A DNA stretch of 64,000 nt from Dermatemys mawii (taxonomy: Eukaryota > Chordata > Testudines > Dermatemydidae). Below are positions 12,061-23,264 of the stretch, piece by piece (positions within the stretch are counted from its first letter, which is position 1; each line of letters opens with the position of its first letter). The stretch is taken from assembly GCA_007922305.1 (NCBI GenBank), contig ML677365.1:14856759-14920758 (forward strand). Direction: 5' to 3'. The position numbers were made by a program, and so were the translations under genes. The notes under the pieces were generated by a model. The model saw only the letters and a program-made list of their open reading frames with translations, searched no databases and had not been told where the DNA came from.

Positions 12061-12949
12061 GTGTGCTTAATTAATATGCTTTCCTGTTTGCTGTACTTCT
12101 CTCTCCATTCCCTTGCCACTTATCTTTAGATTACCAACTAAATCCAGCTCTGTCAGTTATTAGTTTCTAATTACCCTTCACAACCTTCTGAACAGCTACT
12201 AGGAAACAGAATGATGAAATGACTATTGAGTTAAAAGGAGATTAGACAAATATAAATAAATTATACTTATTATATGCTCCTACCACACCAGGAGATGACT
12301 TAACGGTGAAAGGAAAAGAATCATGTTGCAATAATGAAATCAGAGAGGGAATTCAGATCCCAGAGGCGATTCTATGGAGTTTATGTTAACGTATACCTTG
12401 TGGGGGACCAAAAAATCAACTGGAATAGTTTCCTGAAAATTATTTCCAGCTATTTTCTCATTTAAAATGTTCCAAGTTCACTTGACCCATTAGTCATCAT
12501 ATTACTTACATTTATTATGTATTTTGAAATCTATTACAAAAACCCAATGGATTCAATATGGCCCGCTTTAACAAAATCATAACATCTATAAAAGAAAATG
12601 TATAAGCAGAACTCTGAAAATTCTGTCTGAAATAATTTCTTCCTTTATCATTTCATTGTTAAAGGTGTACCAAAAATAGGTTCAGACTTAACAGCACTGT
12701 GACTATTTTCTCTCTCTGCGAAATGTTTATGCATGCTCTGTGTTGATGTCTTTTTATACCATGAATTAGGGGTGACTATATAATTCAAAAGTGGCAGCGC
12801 CATGAATGAGTTGTGTTGGTCAACCCCAGCGAATGGAATTAAAAATTCTACACATACATGGACCAATTTGTTAAAATAATACCAGACAATTTTGTATTTC
12901 TTCTCCTGCTCAATATTTTGACGTTCAGTTTTTTTGGTCAGTTTTCTCA

Positions 12950-14063
12950 GCAGTAGGTTGTGGCATTTCCACTAGAGCCTAACCTAGAATCCATTCATTT
13001 CTGTTGCTCTCCTCAGTACTTTCTCCAATTTGTCCATATTTTTCCTAACGAGAGGCATAAAGAACTATAGCTGAGGCCTCATCAGTACCAAGAAGAGTGA
13101 GACAATTACCTCCTATATCTTACATACAACACTTGTGTTCATATAACCCATATTAGCCTTTTTTGCAACTCTACCACAATGTTGACTCAAATGCAGTTTG
13201 TGATCCTCTATAATCCCCAGATCTCTTCTTCAGCAGTATTATTGTCCAGCCAGTTACATTTAGTTTCTCTGCATTGGATTTTTCCTTTGTAAACATCGAA
13301 TTTTGCACTTGTCTTTATTGAACATCATATTTTGATTTCAGACTAATCCCCAATTTATCAAGGTCATTTTGAATTCTAGTCCTGTCCTCCAAAGTCCTAG
13401 CAACCCCTCTCATATTGGTGTCACCCACACATTTTATAAGCATACTCTTCATTCCATTATTCAAGTAATTAATAAAAATATTGAATAGTACCAAACCCAG
13501 GACCGATCCCTACAGGACCCCACTAGATTCATTCTCTCCGTTGGACAGCAAACAATTGATAACTACTCTTTCTGTATGGTTTTAGAACGAGATTTGCTGT
13601 TTTATCATAATTTCATAGAATACATATTCCTAGTTAGTTTATGTCAATATCAGGTGGGATTGTGTCAAAAGCCTTACTAAAATCAAGATATATTATATCT
13701 GCATTTCCACCTGTATTCAGTAGGGTAGTAAACCTGTCAAAGAAGAAAATTAGGTTGATTTAGCATGATTTGTTCTTGTGAAATCCACATTGGTTATTAC
13801 TTATAACTCTATTTTCCTCTAGGTGCTAACAAACTGACTATTTAATAATTTGTTCCAATATCTTTCCAGGTCTGTAATTCCCTCAGTCCTCTTCCTCCCT
13901 TTAAAGACAGACACTCTGTTTTCCCTTCCCCAAGTCTCTGGGATATCACCCACCTTCTCTGAGTTCTCAAAGAAAATTGCTAATGGTTCTGAGATTGCTT
14001 CAGCTAGTTCCTTAAGTACCCTAGTGTGAATTTCATCAGGTCCTGCCCACTTGAATATATTTA
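12950..14063 (-). mobile_element. CR1 LINE fragment, reverse transcriptase part (antisense)
   Basis: Read on the minus strand this matches the C-terminal half of a CR1 ORF2. It shows the blocks that encode the region around the reverse transcriptase active site and the stretch after it (antisense of gtaccaaacccaggaccgat, attcaagtaattaataaaaa and cattttgatttcagactaat). Stops and frameshifts break the frame. It is interrupted at 14064 by a hAT-like element and resumes at 14771. Confidence 0.8.
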
Positions 14064-14770
14064 AGGCCTTGGCTACACTTGCACGTTATACTGCAATAAC
14101 GCCACCCTGGATGCTCTTCCTTACGCCCCGTTCACACTGGCAAGGCGCACAGACTGCTCTGACTCTGTGGCTGGAGTGCTTCTGGTACCAAACCTCAGCG
14201 AGAAGTATTGGGTGAGATGCCCCAGCATCAGTGTGAATGAGGAGCTGCATTACTGCACTTTGATTGACCTCCAAAAACGTCTCATAATCCTCTTAAAACA
14301 AGTGGTCACTCTTCTCATTATTGTGAAATCGTCTGTAGGAATGCAGACATGCCCTTTCAAAGCTCCGTTTCTGACAGCCAGCTGCTTATCTGCTCCAAGA
14401 CAAAGCAAACATTTACTGTTTGCTTTGAGTGAGTGAGAGAGAGGCGGGAGGGGGAGTCTGAACTTACAAGACAGCTTGCTGACACACTCTCAGTACCCCA
14501 AAAACCCACCCTCTCCCCCCATTGGAAACACAACACACTCCCTATCATACTCCCCCGCCCCCCGCATTTGAAAAGCATGTTACAGACACCTGAATGCTGT
14601 GATAGCTGCCCATAATGCACCACTCCATAATGCAGCTGCAAGTGTGACAAATGTGGCCACGCCAGTGCGCTTGCAGCCATCAGTGTGGACAGCCTACGGT
14701 GCTTCTCTAGTGCTCTCCAAATGCTGATTTAACCCAAAGTGCTCTACATCTACAAGTGTAGCCAAGGCCT
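14064..14770. mobile_element. hAT-like DNA element inserted into CR1
   Basis: The ends aggccttggctacactt and acaagtgtagccaaggcct are near-perfect inverted repeats. The flanks atatattta (14055-14063) and acatatcta (14771-14779) match at 7 of 9 positions, fitting a decayed 8-bp target duplication. The 707-bp body has no transposase frame. It lies inside an antisense CR1, so it is younger than that CR1 copy. Confidence 0.8.
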
Positions 14771-15620
14771 ACATATCTAAATATTCTAAATAACCTATTC
14801 TTTCCCTATTTTGTCTTGCATTTCTTCCCCCTTGTGTTAAGTATCTGGTCACAATTTACATTTTAAATGACGATTGGCAAAATAGGCATTAAATATCTCA
14901 GCCTTCTAGATGTTATCCCTTATTACTTCTCCCTTCATGCTAAGTAGAGGCCCCTGCACTTTCCTTTCTCTTTCTCTGCTCCTAATGTATTCCCAGAACC
15001 TCTTCCCCTTGTCTTTTATACTTCTTGCTAGTAACTCATTTTGTGCCTTACCTTTCTGCTGTTGCCTTACATGTTTGTCTACTCTTTGAACTCATTCATA
15101 GCAATTTGTCCATGTTTCCATCATTTTATAGATTTTTTTAAAATTTTTACCTCATTAAAGAACTCCTAATGCAGCCAAATTGGCTCTGACTATTTTTCCT
15201 ATCTTTCCTTTGCATCAGGACAGTTTGCTGTTGTGCCTTTAATATTGAGAAACTATCAGCTCTCCTGAGCTATCTTTCCCTTAGATTTTCTGTCCATGGG
15301 ACCTTACCTACCCATTCTTGGAGTTTGTTAAAATCTGATTTTTTCCAGTTCATTGCCTTTATTCAGTTACTTTCACTCCTTCCTTTTTATAGAATCAGGA
15401 AATTTTTTATTTCACCATCACTTTCATACAAATTGTCTTCAGCCTTCAGATTTGCAACCAATTCCTCTCTGTTGGTCAGAATAAAGTCTAATATGGCTGT
15501 CGTCCTGATTATTTCCCAAAACAACAAGTTGTTACCAATATATTCCAAGAACTTATTGGATATTTTGTGTTTTGCCAAATTATTTTTCCAACAGATAGCT
15601 GGATAAAGTCCCCCAGGTGT
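14771..15620 (-). mobile_element. CR1 LINE fragment, upstream ORF2 part (antisense)
   Basis: This continues the CR1 from 12950-14063 on the minus strand toward its 5' part. The segment near 15587-15612 is the antisense of the CR1 endonuclease region (GDF-like motif, with gataaagtcccccaggtgt). The copy is 5' truncated near 15620 and carries stops. The open frames of 63 and 93 codons are remnants or chance. Confidence 0.75.
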
Positions 15621-15624
15621 CGGC

Positions 15625-16710
15625 CTGTCACTTGAAAGAACTGCTCACAGACAGAGAGAGTTCACATGTGCAATTCACACGTGAACCATACATAACATTT
15701 TTCTTACATAATCTTAAAAGCAGCAGGAGGGGGAAATATTTGCCTCGAGTTTCTTTGTCCTTCTTTCTTTGAACCAAATTGGGAATGATGAGCTGAGGAC
15801 AATTTATGAGTCCTCTTCTAACTTTTGGATTTATTTTATTAGAGACTCTTATGATGCTGGACCAGTGATGAATGAAAGCAGTACAATGACTAGTCTTTTC
15901 TTCAGCTTTATTTTGAGAAGATTCAAGGCTTGCAATTCAGACACTTCCTCATAACTAAAGAGCCACAAATCAGAATTGAGTCTTTACCTTCCTCAGATTT
16001 CCCTTAACACTTTTTATGTTGGGGAGGGATAGGTTCTGGGGAGCAGAAGGAGACTGATGGACAGGATTTTTTCGTTATTGTTTGTCCTAGTGACAGACTA
16101 ATGCTCCTGTTTATTGAGGACAGTGGAATTGGATCCTGGTCACTTTAACAGTCCATCCTGCCTACTGTCAAGAGAAACCTGGGCAGGACAGGAGGCTCAG
16201 GAGAAGCATGGTTTTCCCCAACAGTAGGGGTAGGATAGTCTCTTGTTTGTGGAGAGGCAGGCTGCTTGCTTGGCACTACTTCTGCTGGCACTCATATTAA
16301 CTGGTTAGTGGATGTTTGGGGGAATGGTGAGTAGTCACTTCCTGTTGCAGCTGTAGTGCAATCTGGGACGGGGCTGGTTTTAGAGGGGAAATAGTAGCAT
16401 GACTGAAGTCGCCTGAGAAGCTACTAGAGTTAGGAACAACTGCAAAGGAGGTGTTGCCAAGACACTGAACTAATGCAGACATTTTCTCCACAGTCTGGTT
16501 TCATGTTACCTCTCCTGCTCCCTCATGCTTTGGATCATGCTTGAAAAGGGATGAGAGCGCAGTACTGGTGCCTGCTCAGCCAGCTCAGCATGGCCTTTGC
16601 CCCATGCACTGGCTGCAATGTGGAATCCTCCCATAGTCATTATGTGGGGCACCAGCACTCCATACTCCATACTTGTCTGGATTCTTACTGTCACTGGGGA
16701 TTCCGACTGG
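15625..16710. other. Intronic stretch with no supported gene
   Basis: I see chance open frames of 61-76 codons and no recognisable repeat, except moderately GC-rich sequence near 16120-16740. Confidence 0.4.
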
Positions 16711-16712
16711 AT

Positions 16713-17473
16713 TGTGATGGGGTGTTCACCCCACACTTGCCCTGAAGGGGTTAATGTAGACTAAGAAAGGGGCCAACTAGCCAGACAGGCCACAACTAGG
16801 GGGAATCAGGTGGTTTAAGTATCCTTTGACTGGGATTGAGACAAATAATGAGGGAGCCCAGTTGAGGAGGAACAAGCTAGGCTAGGTTTATAAAAACGGG
16901 AAGTTGGTAGCAGAGAAGAGGCTGCAAGGTAGTAGTCTGCAATCATTCTCTGGAAGAGGGGAGGTGTGTTTGGAGCTGTAGAAGCAAGTAACCTACAGTT
17001 GCTCCCTGGGACGAGGGAACTATGGGGCTGGCAAAAGAAGGAGGGAAAGCCAGACAGTAAGGACAGGCTCAGGGAAAAGGCAGTACAGATCAAGAATGGA
17101 ACAGATCTGGGCCACTGATTAGAGGGTCCCTGTGCTGGAACCCAGAGGAGAGCAAGGGACCGGGTTCCCCTACCAGTCACTGAGGAAGTGGCCCTATAGG
17201 GACAGTGAGTGAGAAGACTGCTGGTAAGGAAAAACTTTGATACCCCAGAAAGAGAAATTTGTATAGCGACCTGGCTGAAGGGCCAAGTCACGAAGAAGGA
17301 GCACCCAGAGTCACAGAGATCAAGAGAGAGAGAGTGGCAGCAGGGCATGCAGTGAGCAACAGAAGAGGGCCTTGGACCTGGAAAGAGGTAATCCCCAGGG
17401 AGGCCAGGAGGAGGCACTACCTGCAGAGAGTGGACCACATGACAAGGATAAACAAGCCAGGCCTTCTGTGACA
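16713..17473 (+). mobile_element. Solo LTR of an LTR retrotransposon
   Basis: The 761-bp unit starts TGTGATGG and ends CTGTGACA, with TG...CA ends. It is flanked by a perfect 4-bp duplication GGAT (16709-16712 and 17474-17477). A TATA-like box tataaaaa lies at 16889-16896, which suggests the plus strand is the transcription sense. No internal gag, pol or env sequence is adjacent, so it is a solo LTR left by recombination. A 4-bp duplication fits Ty3/gypsy or some endogenous retroviruses; the family cannot be fixed by eye. A 294-codon frame on the opposite strand overlaps it and is not a gene. Confidence 0.75.
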
Positions 17474-17479
17474 GGATAT

Positions 17480-18178
17480 ATGCGAGCACACAATGCATCT
17501 CTTGGCCTTGGTTTCCCTTTCTTCTATTTGTCTGCCATCTTTGGCTCAGCAGGATGATGGGACAGAAAAATACCTCAGAAAACCTCAACCCCAAAGTTCC
17601 AAACATTTGCAGATTTTCTTTAACAAATCCTATATTCCAAATAAAACTGGGTAAGGAAGAAGTTTTAGTTAAGATGCTTGAAAAAGCTCTGTCACACACA
17701 GATGTTTGTAGTCAGCTGTTCACATTGCTTTGGGTGGAGGGAAATATGGGTGGTCTATATTCCAGCCAGAACAAAAGGTTTACTCTGCTTCCAATCACCA
17801 ATGAAAAGGGCCCACTATGTAGATAAAGGGACATTAAGGGAAAATGTAAGAAGATTAGAGAGAATGGAAAGAAGAATGGAGAAAAGAAGGGAAGAAGTGA
17901 GGAATTCTCCACAGAGAACCACTGAAATAAATATGAAGGGAGAGGAAGCAAACAAGGAAACAGGGAAAAAAATAATGCTTAGGTTTAGGATTTTATTTCA
18001 GATTTCACCAGAGCCTTCCCTGATGCTTTGGCAAGATATATTTCATATGAGCCCTGATATACATGATCAGCCTGGATCCCAAGAAACTCTCCTTTTCTAG
18101 GGGCTCCTAAGATCTAGAAAAAGCCAATCACGGAGAGGTCTGGTCAAATCTGGCATCTGGAGCACTACATTTTGTTTA
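17480..18178. other. Intronic stretch with no supported gene
   Basis: It contains a purine-rich stretch (about 17835-17975) and chance open frames. The 140-codon frame starting at 17678 shows biased Lys/Glu/Arg composition from that purine run and no known domain. Confidence 0.45.
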
Positions 18179-18895
18179 ATCATAGAATCATAGAATATCA
18201 GGGTTGGAAGGGACCTTAGGAGGTGATCTAGTCCAACCCCCTGCTCAAAGCCAGACTAACCCCAACTAAATCATCCCTGCCAGAGCTTTGTCAAGCCTGA
18301 TCTTAAACACCTCTAAGGAAGGAGATTCTACCACCTCCCTAGGTAATCCATTCCAATGGGTTATCTCCCTAGGTAACCCATTCCAATGCTTCACCACCCA
18401 GTGAAAAAGTTTTTCCTTATATCCAATTTAAACCTTCCCCACTGCAACTTGAGACCATTACTCCTTGTTCTGTCACCCAGTATCACTGAGAACAGTCTAG
18501 CTCCATCCTCTTTGGAGTCCCCTTTCAGGTAGTTGAAAGCAGCTATCAAATCTCCCCTCAGTCTTCTCATCTGTAGACTAAAAAATCCCAGTTCCCTCAG
18601 CTTCTCCTCCTAAGTCATGCGCTCCTGGCCCCTAATCATTTTTGTTGCCCTCCTCTGGACTCTCTCCAATTTTTCCACATCTTTCTTGTAGTATGGGTCC
18701 CAAAACTGGACACAGTACTCCAGATGAGGCCACACCAATGTCGAATAGATCACGTTCCTCGATCTGCTGGCAATGACCCTACTTATACAGACCAAAATGC
18801 CGTTAATCTTCTTGGCAACAAGGGCACACTGTTGACTGATGTCCAGCTTCTCATCCACTGTAACCCATAGGTCCTTTTCTGCAGAACTGCTGCCT
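18179..18895 (-). mobile_element. CR1 LINE 3' end (antisense)
   Basis: The plus strand begins atcatagaatcatagaatat and gggttggaagggacctt, the antisense of the CR1 3' terminus. Upstream in CR1 sense lies an 82-codon remnant of ORF2 with [17 protein letters not shown] and YYKKDVEKLERVQRRATKMI. A small internal duplication of a ccattccaatg segment lies at about 18341-18388. The copy is 5' truncated, as is usual for CR1. Confidence 0.9.
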
Positions 18896-18899
18896 AGCC

Positions 18900-20320
18900 A
18901 ATCATATGTCCCTCTTGATCTATATATCCATATAGAACTCAGATCTTTAGCCAGTCAAATTGTTTAGATGGTTCATCAGTGGATGCCTTTACAAGAAAAA
19001 TGACTCCTCTTTTAATCTTAGATTTTGATTCAGGCTTTGGCACCTATGGAATACTTGGAAGCCAAACACATTAAGAGTTTTTTCATGTTTCGCGGGAGTT
19101 CTTTAGTGAAAGGTCTCCCAGGACTTAATGCAGGATCATGCTGTGAAGCAGTGTCTTGTGGTCATTTTGGTCCTTTCTGATAAGACCTTGTAGCCATCAT
19201 AGGCATTAAGAGCCTTTTCCTGAGACATAAAGAGCATTTTTATGCCCATCTGAAACAAGGATATTCCAAGGCAAGAGAAATGCATCGTCAGCCTAATTAT
19301 TTTAAGATGGATCAGCCTAATGGCAGTGTGGTGTTCAAAGTAATGGATGGGCTGTAGGGAGCAAGTACCTTCCCCCATCCTCTGCTTCTCTGCAAGTCAA
19401 TCATATTTACAAAGTGGAAAACTGAGACACTGTGTTCAGGAGTGGCACAGGGAAGCCTCTTTGGGAGAGATTTCTGAGGAGAAGGGGGCACCCTTTTCTT
19501 TCTTCCCCTTTTTAGAGAAATAACTTAAAAATTAGGACACATGACAGAAAAGATGAAAGTAGGAGAAAACAGTATTTATTCCCTCTGTCGTCCATTCACT
19601 GTTTCTTCCCAGCCCCAATACCTCGTCCCCTCTGGTCTAGCTTTATCCTAACATCTGCTTCTTATCACTTTGACAACACCAATTTATTCCCTCCTGCATT
19701 AACCCTGCAACTCAACCCATTCCACTCCTAGCTCAGAATTTCCCCACTTCCCTCCAACCCAACCACACAGAAACACTCTCCCACACACACCTGTGCCAAA
19801 AGCAAAAAAAAACTCCTTCTCTCTTTACCTAGCCTTGGTAGCTCAGAACCATCCCCCTTAATTCTGAACATCTATTGTGCCTGCACACACACCCCTCTAG
19901 ACATAGAAATTCTATCTCTAGGGCTAGAATCCGTCCCTCTCCAACCTGACACTGGTCAGTACTAGCACCAGTATGAGGAACACCGCCTTATTTGTTGCTG
20001 GGACTGAAGAATCAAGAGCAGAATCAATAAGGTAGATTGTGACTTCAGGGTACTATGTACTCTTAATTAGCACTATACAAGTGTACATTCTTGATCTCTC
20101 TCTCCTTTCTCTTCTGCCTGTAGTTCATGTGCTGCAGGGACTACAGGGGCTTCATAGATGATCTTTGGAATATTGACACTGAGGGAATTGTACATGCTCC
20201 TAAGTGCCAATTACTTTTCAAAAGTCTTTGAGGACCTATGTGACTAGGCAAACAAATACATCTGATATCTGTGGAGGCATCATCAGGAAGGCGAACAGTA
20301 GTTAAGTATTAATATTTCCT
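18900..20320. other. Intronic stretch with no supported gene
   Basis: No exon, RNA gene or named repeat is visible. Pyrimidine-rich sequence lies at about 19580-19950. Confidence 0.4.
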
Positions 20321-20324
20321 TTTG

Positions 20325-20395
20325 ACAGATGCAGAAATTGAGGCACAAGAGGTTTAATAATTTGCTTAAGGTTACCTAGCAAATCTGAGGAAGAG
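20325..20395 (+). repeat. MIR-like SINE fragment
   Basis: gacagatgcagaaattgagg followed by ttgcttaaggttacctagca and gaggaagagcctgga matches the conserved core of MIR. It is directly followed by a CR1 insertion. Confidence 0.65.
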
Positions 20396-21335
20396 CCTGG
20401 ATGACTGGAAAAAGGCTAATGTAGTGCCCATCTTTTAAAAAGGGAAGGAAGAGGATCTGGGGAGCTACAGGCCAGTCAGCCTCACTTCAGCCCCTGGAAA
20501 AATCATGAACCCAGGTCTCAAGGAATCAATTCTGAAGCACTTAGAGGAGAGGAAAGCGATCAGGAACAGTCATCATGGATTCACCAAGGGCAAGTCATGC
20601 CTGACTAACCTACATGACTTCTATGATGAGAACTTGACTCTGTGGATGAGGGGAAAGCGGTGCAAGTGTTATTCCTTGACTTTAATAAAGCTTTTGATAC
20701 AGTCTCCCACAGTATTCTTGCCAGAATGGGCTAGATGGATGGACTATAAGGTGGATAGAAAGCTGGCTAGATTGTTGGGCTCAGCAAGTAGTGATCAATG
20801 GCTCCATGTCTACCTGGCAGCCAGCATCAAGTGGAGTGCCCCAACGGTCGGTCCTGGGGCCAGTTCTGTTCAATATCTTCATTAATGATCTGGAGGATGG
20901 CGTGGATTGCATCCTCTGCAAGTTCGCAAATGACATTAAACTCGGAGGAGTGGTAGATATGCTGGAGGGTAGGAATAGGATACAGAGGGACCTAGACAAA
21001 TTAGAGGATTGGGCCAAAAGAAATCTGATGAGGTTAAACAAGGACAAGTGCAGACTTCTGAACTTAGGATGGAAGAATCCCATGCCCTGCTACAGAATAG
21101 GGACGAGTGGCTAGGCAACAGTCTGTAGAAAAGGACTTAGGGGATGAGAAGCTGGATATGAGTCAACAGTGTGCCCTTGTTGCCAAGAAAACTAATGGCA
21201 TTTTGGTCTGTATAAGTAGGAGCATTGCCAGTAGATCGAGGGACGTGATCATTCCCCTCTATTTGGCATTGGTGAGGCCTCATCTGGAGTACTGTGTCTA
21301 GTTTTGGGGCCCACACTACAAGAAGAGTGTGGATA
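20396..21335 (+). mobile_element. CR1 LINE fragment (ORF2 reverse transcriptase region)
   Basis: The plus strand encodes a broken CR1 reverse transcriptase. Recognisable pieces include SLTLIKLLIQSPTV near 20670 in one frame and GVPQRSVLGPVLFNIFINDL near 20830 in another, then [20 protein letters not shown] near 21170. Frameshifts and stops separate them. It ends abruptly near 21335, where a second CR1 of another subfamily begins. Confidence 0.9.
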
Positions 21336-22683
21336 TTTTTCAAAGACACCATAATAGAGGCCCAACTTAAATATATATCCCAAATTAAAAGACACAGTAA
21401 AAAAACTAAGAGAGAGCCACTTTGGCTTAGCAACCATGTAAAAGAAGCAGTGAGAGATAAAAAGGCATCTTTTAAAAAATGGAAGTCAAGTGAGGTAATT
21501 ATTCGGCAAAAGTCAACATGGTTTTTGTAAAGGGAAATCATGTCATACTAGTCTATTAGAATTCTTTGAAGGGGTCAACAAACATGTGGAAAAGGGGGAT
21601 CCAGTGGACATAGTGTACTTAGATTTCCAGAAAGCCTTTGACAAGGTCCCTCACCAAAGACTCTTATGTAAATTAAGTTGTCATGGGATAAGAGGAAAGA
21701 TCCCTTCATGGACTGAGAACTGATTAAAAGACAGGAAAGAAAGGGTAGGAATATATGGTAAATTTTCAGAATTGAAAGGGGTAACGTCGTGTTCCCCAAA
21801 AGTCAGTCCTAGGACCAATCCTATTCATCTTATTCATAAATGATTTGGAGAAAGGGGTAAACAGTGAGGAAACAAAGTTTGTAGATGATACTCAACTGCT
21901 CAAGATAGTTAAGAGCAAAGCAGACTGTGAAGAACTTCAAAAAGATCTCACAAAACTAAGTGATTGGGCAACAAAATGGCAAATGAAATTTAATGTGGAT
22001 AACTGTAAAATAATGCACATTGGAAAAAATAACCCCAACTATACATACAATTTGATGGGGGCTAATTTAGCTACAGCTAATCAGGAAAAAGATCTTGGAG
22101 TCGTGGATAGTTCTCTGCAGGTGTCCACGTAGTGTGCAGCGGCAGTTAAAAAAGGAAACAAGATGTTAGGATTTAAAAAGGGATAGAGAATAAATTGGAG
22201 AATATCTTATTGCCTTTATATAAATCCCTGGTACACCCAAACCTTGAATACTGTGTACAAATGTGGTCTCATCTAAAAAAACATATGCTGGCATTAGAAA
22301 AGGTTCAGAGAAGGGCAACTAAAATGATTAGGGGCTTGGATTGGGTCTCATATGAGGAGTGATTAAAGAGGCTAGAATTTTTCAGCTTGGAAAAGAGGAG
22401 CCAAAGAAGGGATATGATAGATATAAAATCATGAGTGGTGTGGAGAAAGTGAATAAGGAAAAGTTATTTACTTGTTCCTTTTTCACTAGGAGGGTGGTGA
22501 AGCACTGTAATGGGTTACCTAGGGAGGTGATGGAATCTCCTTCTTTAGAGATTTTTAAGGTCAGGCTTGACAAAGCCCTGGCTGGGATGATTTAGTTGGG
22601 GATGGGTCCTGCTTTGAGCAGGCGGTTGAACTAGGTGTCCTCCTGAGGTTCCGTCCAACTCTGATATTCTATGATTCTATGAA
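21336..22683 (+). mobile_element. CR1 LINE copy with intact 3' end
   Basis: It begins within ORF2 (aaagacaccataatagaggc) and ends with gatattctatgattctatga, the CR1 3' terminal repeat. A 95-codon remnant (SKADCEELQKDLTKLSDWAT, DNCKIMHIGKNNPNYTY) and a 78-codon remnant ([20 protein letters not shown]) mark the end of ORF2. A large internal deletion is visible near 21490-21510, where the sequence jumps to aagtcaacatggtttttgta. It lies head to tail with the preceding CR1. Confidence 0.9.
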
Positions 22684-22705
22684 AGGATCCTAGAGCCTGT
22701 GACTC

Positions 22706-22966
22706 AGAGGCCTGGCCTACACTGTGAAAAATCCACACCCCTAAGCAATGCAGTTAAACTGATCTAGCCCCTGGCGTAGATAGCAGTAGGTCAACAGCAG
22801 AATTCTCCCATCGACCTACCTACCACTTCTTGGGCAGGTGGAGCACCTATGCCAATAGGTGACCTTCCCAATGGCGTAGGTAGTGTCTTCACTGAAGCGC
22901 TGTAGCAGCACAGCTGCAGAGGTACAGCTGCGCTTCTGTAGCATTTTAAGTGTAGACAAGCCCAAA
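22706..22966. mobile_element. hAT-like non-autonomous element
   Basis: Ends aggcctggcctacact and agtgtagacaagccc form imperfect inverted repeats. The body with cccatcgacctacctacc and gtgtcttcactgaagcgctg resembles the element at 31733-32161. No coding sequence. Confidence 0.75.
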
Positions 22967-23139
22967 GCCCCGTTCATATAATTATTAATAATGATAAGAT
23001 GGAAGACAGAAATGAACAAATCCTAAGAGGAGAAATAAAGAATCAGCAAAAGGTAAAAGTAGACTTTAAATTATGTCAGACACTTCAAAATGATGGAAAA
23101 GATATAGAGTAACATTTTCAAAACCAACTACATGACTCA

Positions 23140-23260
23140 AGAGCTTGAATCCCATTTTTAATAGTAACGTAGGCATTTAGGAGTCTACGTTTCATTTAAA
23201 GTCAGTGGGTCCAAGGCTGCTAAGTACCTAACTCACTTTTGAAAATTTTATCTGCATTAT
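23140..23260. repeat. Dispersed repeat of the ttaggagtct/cacttttgaaaattt type
   Basis: taggcatttaggagtctacg, then aaagtcagtgggtccaagg and cctaactcacttttgaaaat, match the family also seen at 6298-6425 and 39905-39990. Confidence 0.5.
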
Positions 23261-23264
23261 CTTC

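Noticed and set aside
16815..17699. Minus-strand open frame of 294 codons
   Set aside because: It overlaps the solo LTR and its flank, has no recognisable domain, no splice or start context, and a composition that follows the GC-rich repeat. It is a chance frame.
20505..22595. Several plus-strand frames with reverse transcriptase similarity as a functional gene
   Set aside because: They are separated by stops, frameshifts and deletions within CR1 copies; no intact ORF2 exists.
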